DNA of 64,000 bases, from the NCBI GenBank assembly GCA_038206355.1, contig JBBRAY010000006.1:62001-126000 (forward strand), in the 5' to 3' direction. The position numbers and the translations under genes were made by a program. Source of the DNA: JAPLDB01 sp038206355 (GTDB lineage: Bacteria; Bacteroidota; Bacteroidia; AKYH767-A; 2013-40CM-41-45). Positions 58,092-64,000 of this stretch are shown piece after piece. The notes below the pieces were generated by a model. The model was not told where the DNA came from. It saw only the letters and a list, made by a program, of their open reading frames with translations, and did no database searches. Each line of letters begins with the position of its first letter. Within the stretch, counting starts at the first letter, position 1.

Positions 58092-58898
58092 CTATTTCAA
58101 CGGAGAATCTTTTTCTTTGGCGAAATGATTGTAAACCATTTTATCAATCAATGCAGGAAAAAATTTATTGAGAAGGACTACCAGTTTTCCATTTAACGTA
58201 AGAACGAAATCCCTTTTTCTGTTTTTTACAGAAGCATAAATTTGTTGCGCCACACTTTCTGCACTCATCATATTATTTTCATCGCGCGGAGATTCGCCCT
58301 GTAATTTTCCATCCTTCGACAATGCAGTGTTTCGAATATTAGAAGCCGTAAACCCGGGGCGGGCAACCAACACGTGAAGATTATTTTTCAGGTTTTCGAT
58401 GCGTACGGATTCCAGAAATCCTTCCATGGCAAACTTCGATGCAGAATAGCCTGTACGACCCGGAAGCCCTTTCTTGCCTGCGATGGATGAAATACCAACT
58501 AAGCTGCCTTTTGATTTTAGTAAGTAGGGTATGGCATATTTTGTACAATTTACTGTTCCCCAGAAATTGACTTCCATCACTTTGCGAAGTACATTCAGTT
58601 CAACGTCTTCAAAAAGTGCGCGCATTGAAATACCGGCATTGCAAATGAGGATATCTATGCTTCCAAAATGTTTAACCGTTTCCTCAATGAGTTTTTTGCA
58701 ATCGGATTCATTGCTCACATCTGTGACACAATATTTCGCGTTAAAGCCTTTTTTGTTTAAGTCTGCAACGATCACTGAAAGCCTGTCATTCTGCCTTGCA
58801 GCGAGCATCACGTTGCAACCGTTGGCGGCAAAAACTTCAGCGCATGCCAGTCCGATACCTGATGATGCACCGGTAATAATTACCGTTTTGCCTTTCAT
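58092..58898 (-). CDS. Short-chain dehydrogenase/reductase
   Basis: 268 residues. Rossmann-fold oxidoreductase with the classical NAD(P) motif VIITGASSGIGLACAEVF, ILICNAGISMRALFED, the catalytic block GSLVGISSIAGKKGLPGRTG with YSASKFAMEGFLESVRIENL (Ser, Tyr and Lys present), and PGFTASNIRNTAL, where the P-G-F/x-x-T region binds cofactor. The C-terminal extension (KNRKRDFVLTLNGKLVVLLN, FFPALIDKMVYNHFAK) with a hydrophobic tail matches the DHRS/YbbO-like group of membrane-associated SDRs. Substrate unknown. The start codon overlaps the stop of the GlcD-like gene (ATGA), so the two are translationally coupled. Confidence 0.95.
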   Translation of the reverse strand: MKGKTVIITGASSGIGLACAEVFAANGCNVMLAARQNDRLSVIVADLNKKGFNAKYCVTDVSNESDCKKLIEETVKHFGSIDILICNAGISMRALFEDVELNVLRKVMEVNFWGTVNCTKYAIPYLLKSKGSLVGISSIAGKKGLPGRTGYSASKFAMEGFLESVRIENLKNNLHVLVARPGFTASNIRNTALSKDGKLQGESPRDENNMMSAESVAQQIYASVKNRKRDFVLTLNGKLVVLLNKFFPALIDKMVYNHFAKEKDSPLK

Positions 58899-60298
58899 GA
58901 AGGAAATATTTTTCCGGGGTTGAGTATTCCGGTCGGATCAAAAACTTTTTTTATCCCCTTCATCAATTCAATCTGCGTTTTGGAAAAGGCAATGTCAAGG
59001 TAATTTTTCTGTACGTAGCCAATGCCATGTTCTCCCGATATTGTTCCACCGAGCGAAACACAAAGTTCAAATATTTCACGAATGCCCTTTGGTACCTGTG
59101 TGTTCCACAACGCATCGCTCAAATCTTCTTTGATAATATTGACATGGAGATTTCCGTCACCTGCATGTCCATAGCAAACAGAACGAAAACCATATTTATT
59201 TCCAATTGCTTTCACACCTTTTAAAAGAACCGGTAATTCGGCGCGCGGTACAACGGTATCTTCTTCCTTATAAACGGAATGTGTTTTCACTGCTTCTCCC
59301 GCGCTGCGCCTTGCTTTCCAGAGATCGGCTTTTTGTTGTGCCGTATCTGCAAAAAGTATTTCGTCACATTCATGTGCATTCAGCACTTCTGAAATCGCTT
59401 CACAATCTCTAAATAAAGCATCCTTGTCATTCCCGTCAACCTCAATGAATAGTTGTGCAGCCGTATTGTCTTTCAACGGAATTTTTACGTCCACATGCCG
59501 CATCACATATTCAATGCAATCGCGTTCCATAAATTCCAATGCAGAAGGAGTAACGCCTGTATGGAAAATTGCGGAGACTGCTTCACAGGCTTTTTCAGAA
59601 CTGTTGAAGGATGCAAGCAGTAACAGATTTTCTTTCGGAAGCGGAATTAAGCGGAAAATAATTTTGGTGATGATTCCGAGTGTTCCTTCGCTGCCAATGA
59701 TAAGTTGTGTAAGGTTATAGCCGGTAGAATTTTTCAGGACATTGGCTCCTGTAAAGATGATATCACCTGAAGGCAAAACCACTTCACAGTTGAGCACATA
59801 ATCTTTTGTAACGCCATACTTAACAGCTTTCGGTCCTCCTGCGCACTCAGCAAGGTTACCGCCAAGATGACAACTTCCACGGCTTGCAGGATCTGGCGGA
59901 TAAAACAGTCCTTTCTCCATCACAGCATCCTGAAAAACCTGGTTGATGACGCCCGGCTCAGCGGTTGCCTGCAGGTTGCGTTCATCAATCTGAATGATTT
60001 TATTGAATCTCTCCATGGAAAGGATTACGCCTTTACGAACGGGCAATGCTCCACCACTCAAGCCTGTTCCCGCACCACGCGGAGTAACAGGAATCAACTG
60101 TTCAGAACAAAATTTCATGATTGCCGAAACCTGATTGGTGTTCTCCGGCTTGAGTACTACTTCAGGATAAAATTTCAGATCCTCTGTATAATCGTGGGAA
60201 TAGTTTTCAATATCATCTCGTTTTGTAAAAACAAATTCAGCACCAACGATTGACCTGAACTTTGTGAGATGATCGTCATTGATTTTTGTAAACGTCAC
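58895..60298 (-). CDS. FAD-binding oxidase, glycolate/lactate dehydrogenase-like
   Basis: 467 residues from GTG at 60298, which overlaps the upstream stop as GTGA. It is a GlcD-type flavoprotein: the PCMH FAD domain with PEVVLKPENTNQVSAIMKFC, PVTPRGAGTGLSGGALPVRK, GVINQVFQDAVMEKGLFYPP and GGNLAECAGGPKAVKYGVTK, and the C-terminal oxidase domain with VCYGHAGDGNLHVNIIKEDL, GTISGEHGIGYVQKNYLDIA and KKVFDPTGILNPGKIFP. Such enzymes oxidise 2-hydroxy acids such as glycolate or D-lactate. Subunits E and F of a glycolate oxidase are not adjacent, so a single-subunit D-lactate-type function is likely. Coupled with the downstream SDR and upstream propeller genes. Confidence 0.95.
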   Translation of the reverse strand: MTFTKINDDHLTKFRSIVGAEFVFTKRDDIENYSHDYTEDLKFYPEVVLKPENTNQVSAIMKFCSEQLIPVTPRGAGTGLSGGALPVRKGVILSMERFNKIIQIDERNLQATAEPGVINQVFQDAVMEKGLFYPPDPASRGSCHLGGNLAECAGGPKAVKYGVTKDYVLNCEVVLPSGDIIFTGANVLKNSTGYNLTQLIIGSEGTLGIITKIIFRLIPLPKENLLLLASFNSSEKACEAVSAIFHTGVTPSALEFMERDCIEYVMRHVDVKIPLKDNTAAQLFIEVDGNDKDALFRDCEAISEVLNAHECDEILFADTAQQKADLWKARRSAGEAVKTHSVYKEEDTVVPRAELPVLLKGVKAIGNKYGFRSVCYGHAGDGNLHVNIIKEDLSDALWNTQVPKGIREIFELCVSLGGTISGEHGIGYVQKNYLDIAFSKTQIELMKGIKKVFDPTGILNPGKIFPS

Positions 60299-61644
60299 TT
60301 CTTAATAGGGTTTGTAACTTTTGGTTTATTCTTAGACTTATCAGGAAAACTATATTTTACAACGGAAATGGTTCCTACAATTTCAGCAGCATCATCTCCA
60401 AGAAAATAAACATCCCTGCCCGCCAAAAGTACATCTTTGATCCTCAGCAGAGAAATGAGCACCGGGTCATGAAATGTATAGCGCGTTTTATAAAGCGAGT
60501 CTGTAATTTCAATATAAGGCGCAATCGTATTTTCAGGTCTTGTGAGCACTGATCCAAACAACAGGGTTGAATTGATTCCCCAGCCGGCGGCCTTCAGATA
60601 GGTAACGTCCTCTGACGATTTAAATTTATGTTTCTGTTTGCAGTTTTTATCAGACAGATAAATATATTGATTTACCGATTGCTGTAGGTAATCAGTAAAT
60701 GTAGCCTGCATGCAAATAATTTTTCCTGAGGTCCACAACTTATTACCTGTTCCGTCCGCAACACCATCACTGAAAAGCTGACTGCTGACTAACTTTCCGT
60801 TCCTGTTAAGTTTGATCAGCGGAATATCTGATTTGTCATTTGAATGATTGGCCGTTCCCGTAATATAAATGTTGGTGCTATCATCAAGGATAATGTCAGT
60901 GGTGAGGTCAACAGCGTGCTCGTCGCCATCGTAAACATAATTCCATTTTGGGTTTCCAACGGAATCAAATTTCATCACGATAATATCAGCGGTCCTGGTA
61001 CTTACATTAATGTTACCACCAACGTAAATATTGCAGCTGTCGTCTACTGCAACATCAACTGCAGCATCCATTTGAGGAGTAGAAAAATTTTTGATAAAAG
61101 AAGTCTCACCTGAAGCTGAGTATCGAATAAGCAGGAGGTCAGGGTTGGATTCACTGGCCGTTTCATGTCCACAAACAAGTATGTTTCCTTTTTTGTCTAC
61201 TGCAATTGCAGCCGGTGCGTCAAAGAGATTTGCTTTTCCGGCGTAAATATTTTGCCAGAGAAGAATTCCTTCAGGTGAATATTTCAAAGTGAGGATATCC
61301 GTATTTCCGGATTTATTTCTAACCGTTCCGCTTACCACTGTATTTCCTGAAAGATCGACGGCCAGGGCTACTGCTATCGCTTCTGTTCTTTCTTCGGGTT
61401 GAAATATCCTACGCCAGATTTCATTTCCCGAAGAATCCAGCCGAACTATAAATATTTTCTTCAGGGAATCAATTTCATGGGTATTCCCGACTATTGTAAC
61501 ACTACCTGATTTATCTGCACAAATGGCTACTGCTGAATTAATACTCTGAATTCCATTTTTCACTGCCTTTCTCCACTGAACAGCAGGTTGTGAATATGAT
61601 AAAAAAGGTATAAATAACAGAAACAATAGCTTTCTCGATGGCAT
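60295..61644 (-). CDS. Exported SBBP-like beta-propeller protein
   Basis: 449 residues. Signal peptide MPSRKLLFLLFIPFLSYSQ is followed by repeats typical of SBBP propellers: VAICADKSGSVTIVGNTHEI, KIFIVRLDSSGNEIWRRIFQ, ALAVDLSGNTVVSGTVRNKS, ILTLKYSPEGILLWQNIY, AAIAVDKKGNILVCGHETAS and IDILLIRY-like blades. About six blades are seen up to residue 300; the remainder is less regular, with no T9SS sorting domain and a basic C-terminus (KPKVTNPIKK). It is therefore periplasmic or secreted by another route. Its stop overlaps the GTG start of the GlcD-like gene by 4 nt, so it is the first gene of a coupled three-gene operon. Confidence 0.88.
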   Translation of the reverse strand: MPSRKLLFLLFIPFLSYSQPAVQWRKAVKNGIQSINSAVAICADKSGSVTIVGNTHEIDSLKKIFIVRLDSSGNEIWRRIFQPEERTEAIAVALAVDLSGNTVVSGTVRNKSGNTDILTLKYSPEGILLWQNIYAGKANLFDAPAAIAVDKKGNILVCGHETASESNPDLLLIRYSASGETSFIKNFSTPQMDAAVDVAVDDSCNIYVGGNINVSTRTADIIVMKFDSVGNPKWNYVYDGDEHAVDLTTDIILDDSTNIYITGTANHSNDKSDIPLIKLNRNGKLVSSQLFSDGVADGTGNKLWTSGKIICMQATFTDYLQQSVNQYIYLSDKNCKQKHKFKSSEDVTYLKAAGWGINSTLLFGSVLTRPENTIAPYIEITDSLYKTRYTFHDPVLISLLRIKDVLLAGRDVYFLGDDAAEIVGTISVVKYSFPDKSKNKPKVTNPIKK

Positions 61645-61889
61645 GCCGTAAATGTAATCAGGTTTTGAATTTTAAAAAAACATTTTGCAAAGGAGTTGCG
61701 ATAGGGTAGCATTTGCTTTTTTAAAGGATTTGAATCAGAAAATGGCAAACTGAAGCATAATTTACCAATAGTTTTAGTCCATTGGCTATCTTTTTTTGCT
61801 TTTCTATATCACAAAACCAATATTTGTAGCCGGAAAGCTAACCTGAAAGAGCTATAAATAAACGCTATTATTTCTTAAAATTTTACTGA

Positions 61890-64000
61890 ATGAAATCTTT
61901 ACTAAATGCAATCCTGTATTGCTTATGTCTCTTTACTGTCAACACTTTCGGGCAGGTTGTGATCAATGAAGTTCAGACCTCAAACTTCAATACGATTACG
62001 GATGAATTTGGTAATAATGACGATTGGATTGAATTGTTTAATACAACTGCACTACCGGTTGATTTGACAGGATTTAAACTAAGTGATAAGATAGGCGAAC
62101 CGGATAAATTTATTTTCCCTGCTTTTACACTTCCTGCAAATGACCATATAATTGTTTTTGCTTCTGGATTTGAGAAAACAGAAATCGGAGGTCATTGGGA
62201 AACTGCGATCAATGCATCCGATACCTGGAAGTATCAGGTGAATTTGTCTACTCCCTCTGATACCAACTGGCGTAACCTGAGTTTTAATGCCAATGCATGG
62301 AGCAGCGGACCCGGTGGAATTGGTTTCGGCGACGGAGATGATAATACAACGATTGCGACGTGTGTAAGTATGTATATGCGTAAAACATTTTCCGTTACTG
62401 ATTCAACAAAAATTTCAGAGGCCATTTTGAATATAGACTACGATGATGCTTTTGTGGCATATCTTAACGGTGTTGAAATTGCGCGGGCAAATGTTGGTTT
62501 ATCCGGAGTACGTCCTGCATGGAATGCAATATCTAATGGTGGTCATGAAGCAGTGATGTATCAAGGTCAGTTGCCGGATTCATTTCCCCTGAACATGAAT
62601 ACCATACGTGCTACATTGATAAACGGAATGAATGTTCTTGCGATAGAGGTTCATAATCTCGCTGCGAATAATGTTGACATGAGTTCCATTCCATTTCTGA
62701 GTTTTAAATTGAAAAGTGGCACTACGATGTTTGGTCCTACGCCGGCATGGTTTGCACCAGCGCGGGTGAAAGATTATTTCCACACTGATTTTAAACTCAG
62801 CAAAAGTGGTGAGAGCGTTTATCTTTTTGATGCTTCATCTGACCTGAAAGATTCAGTGACGGTTTCGGCGCTTCAACTGGATGATTCATACGAAAGAAAT
62901 CCTGATGGCTCATCACAGTGGTGTTATACAAATTTACCAACGCCTGATACTACAAATACAACAGGACTTTGTAAAACCGGTTATGCAACAATTCCGATTT
63001 TCAGTCTGCAGTCCGGTTTTTATCCCAATACGCAGTCACTCATTTTAACCACAAACTATCCGGGAGGCGTCATTCATTATACGACCAATGGAAATACTCC
63101 TGATGGAAATTCACCGATCTATTCGGCGCCGATCAGTATCAGCACAACAAAATCTGTTCGCGCCGCAGTTTATGCTTTGGGAGTTTTACCGAGTCCCGTG
63201 GTGACCAATACCTATCTTATCGGTTTTGATTGCAAGTTGCCTGTATATGTTTTGACAACTGATTCTGCAAATTTGTGGGATTACAACACGGGTATTTTTG
63301 TTGAGGGACCTAATGCGCAATCGGGTAATCCGCATTGGGGAGCGAACTACTGGATGGGATGGAAAAAGCCTGTCTCACTGGAATATTTCGACAAGGATAA
63401 AAACCGCGCGTTTCGTTTTGATGCAGCGCTAAGTGTAACAGGAGGGTGGAGCCGCGCCGACAATCAGAAACCACTTGAGATTTCTATGGGCGACAGATAC
63501 GGACTGGGCACACTTAATTATCCGTTGCTAAGTGAAAAGCCATGGGTAAATAAGTTTGATGATTTTATACTTCATACCGCAGGTAATGACAGAGGAATTG
63601 CACACATGCGGGATCCACTGATGGAGCGGTTACTGGGACCCACTTTTGTTGATCATATTTCTTTTGAACCGTGTTTACTTATTATCAATGGAAAGCAGTG
63701 GGGTGTTTATTATACGAGAGAAAATGACGACCATCATTTTGTTGAAGAGAATTATGGAATTGATAAAGACGATATTGATCTGCTGAAAGAGAGTTATTTT
63801 TTTCCTGGTATGGAAGTAAAAAAAGGGTCAGACTCTGCATTTTTTTCCATGTACAATTATGCGATGACGACGTCACCTACAAGTGTAAATTATTTTTCGA
63901 CCATGAATACCATGATGGATATTCAGAACATGGTAGATTATTTTTCAGCAGAAACTTTTTATCCAAATGGTGATTGGATGGGAGGTGGAAATAATAACCT
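61890..64000 (+). CDS. Lamin-tail / CotH-like surface protein (5' part)
   Basis: At least 703 residues, open to the window end. A signal peptide (MKSLLNAILYCLCLFTVNTF) precedes a lamin-tail domain (VVINEVQTSNFNTITDEFGN, DDWIELFNTTALPVDLTGFK, LPANDHIIVFASGFEK). A second beta domain with a jelly-roll look follows (MRKTFSVTDSTKISEAILNI, FVAYLNGVEIARANV). Residues about 390-450 hold a chitobiase/FN3-like CHB_HEX_C_1 segment (GVIHYTTNGNTPDGNSPIYS). From about 520 on a CotH kinase-like domain appears (RAFRFDAALSVTGGWSRADN, KQWGVYYTRENDDHHFVEEN, YGIDKDDIDLLKE). CotH proteins phosphorylate or decorate surface proteins. The combination occurs in T9SS-exported Bacteroidota proteins; a sorting domain would lie beyond the window. 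An exact total length cannot be given. Confidence 0.9.
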   Translation, partial: MKSLLNAILYCLCLFTVNTFGQVVINEVQTSNFNTITDEFGNNDDWIELFNTTALPVDLTGFKLSDKIGEPDKFIFPAFTLPANDHIIVFASGFEKTEIGGHWETAINASDTWKYQVNLSTPSDTNWRNLSFNANAWSSGPGGIGFGDGDDNTTIATCVSMYMRKTFSVTDSTKISEAILNIDYDDAFVAYLNGVEIARANVGLSGVRPAWNAISNGGHEAVMYQGQLPDSFPLNMNTIRATLINGMNVLAIEVHNLAANNVDMSSIPFLSFKLKSGTTMFGPTPAWFAPARVKDYFHTDFKLSKSGESVYLFDASSDLKDSVTVSALQLDDSYERNPDGSSQWCYTNLPTPDTTNTTGLCKTGYATIPIFSLQSGFYPNTQSLILTTNYPGGVIHYTTNGNTPDGNSPIYSAPISISTTKSVRAAVYALGVLPSPVVTNTYLIGFDCKLPVYVLTTDSANLWDYNTGIFVEGPNAQSGNPHWGANYWMGWKKPVSLEYFDKDKNRAFRFDAALSVTGGWSRADNQKPLEISMGDRYGLGTLNYPLLSEKPWVNKFDDFILHTAGNDRGIAHMRDPLMERLLGPTFVDHISFEPCLLIINGKQWGVYYTRENDDHHFVEENYGIDKDDIDLLKESYFFPGMEVKKGSDSAFFSMYNYAMTTSPTSVNYFSTMNTMMDIQNMVDYFSAETFYPNGDWMGGGNNN

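Overview
The window looks like chromosomal DNA of a free-living, probably uncultured member of the Bacteroidota (Sphingobacteriales/Chitinophagales grade; I cannot place it more finely). Evidence: at least five proteins carry type IX secretion (T9SS) C-terminal sorting domains; promoters of the Bacteroidota -7 type (TAnnTTTG, mostly TATCTTTG) lie just upstream of several genes; and Bacteroidota-typical families are present (DUF4199, DUF1599 next to a BT_3928-like DoxX protein, CdaA beside FolP, OstA-like protein, YfiT/bacillithiol transferase, HYC_CC_PP-like protein). The genome is AT-rich with short genes and few Shine-Dalgarno sites. No complete mobile element, CRISPR array or rRNA was found; there is one tRNA-Met(CAT).

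Layout. 1-4.1 kb: end of a T9SS protein, an NTF2-like secreted protein, and a large T9SS surface protein. 4.1-9.2 kb: the most coherent functional unit, a minus-strand nitrogen-oxide operon: RIC/ScdA Fe-S repair protein, hemerythrin, type II NADH dehydrogenase fused in frame to a lipoprotein-like domain, copper nitrite reductase NirK, and an Fe-S type Rrf2 regulator. It is preceded by a -7 box and a perfect 9-bp inverted repeat that could be the regulator's operator. 9.3-16.7 kb: MnmE, DUF4199, a T9SS propeller/Kelch protein, acyl-CoA dehydrogenase, GNAT. 16.7-18.6 kb: a small secreted protein sharing a 24-nt leader element with the NTF2-like gene at 0.6 kb, a broken AbiEii toxin gene, and the tRNA. 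18.6-21.7 kb: a probable metal-handling cluster (HYC_CC_PP-like protein, TonB-dependent receptor, HMA-domain protein).

21.7-44 kb is mostly housekeeping and envelope: amidohydrolase, YfiT, threonine aldolase, OstA-like protein, a giant T9SS propeller/Ig-like-repeat protein, M14 peptidase, TlpA-like thioredoxin, HPPD, RuvX, peptide deformylase, CdaA, FolP, DUF1599, DoxX-like protein, RluA-type pseudouridine synthase and lipoproteins. 44-64 kb: AraC regulator, Cys-rich secreted protein, FtsX-type permease, a T9SS cytochrome c/copper monooxygenase fusion, WG-repeat protein, PaaZ, proline dehydrogenase, DAHP synthase-chorismate mutase and AroB (shikimate pathway, separated by a truncated surface-protein gene), a translationally coupled SDR/GlcD/secreted propeller operon, and the 5' part of a lamin-tail/CotH protein that runs off the window.

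The intergenic DNA is notable: several families of short word-like repeats recur across the window (CTGCGGC-type, CGAATAC/CGAATAACGAAT, AATCAACC, GAGATGTGAGAT). They often sit at gene ends, once span a start codon, and once lie inside the mnmE coding sequence. Family calls rest on recognised motifs and remembered family architecture, not on any database search.
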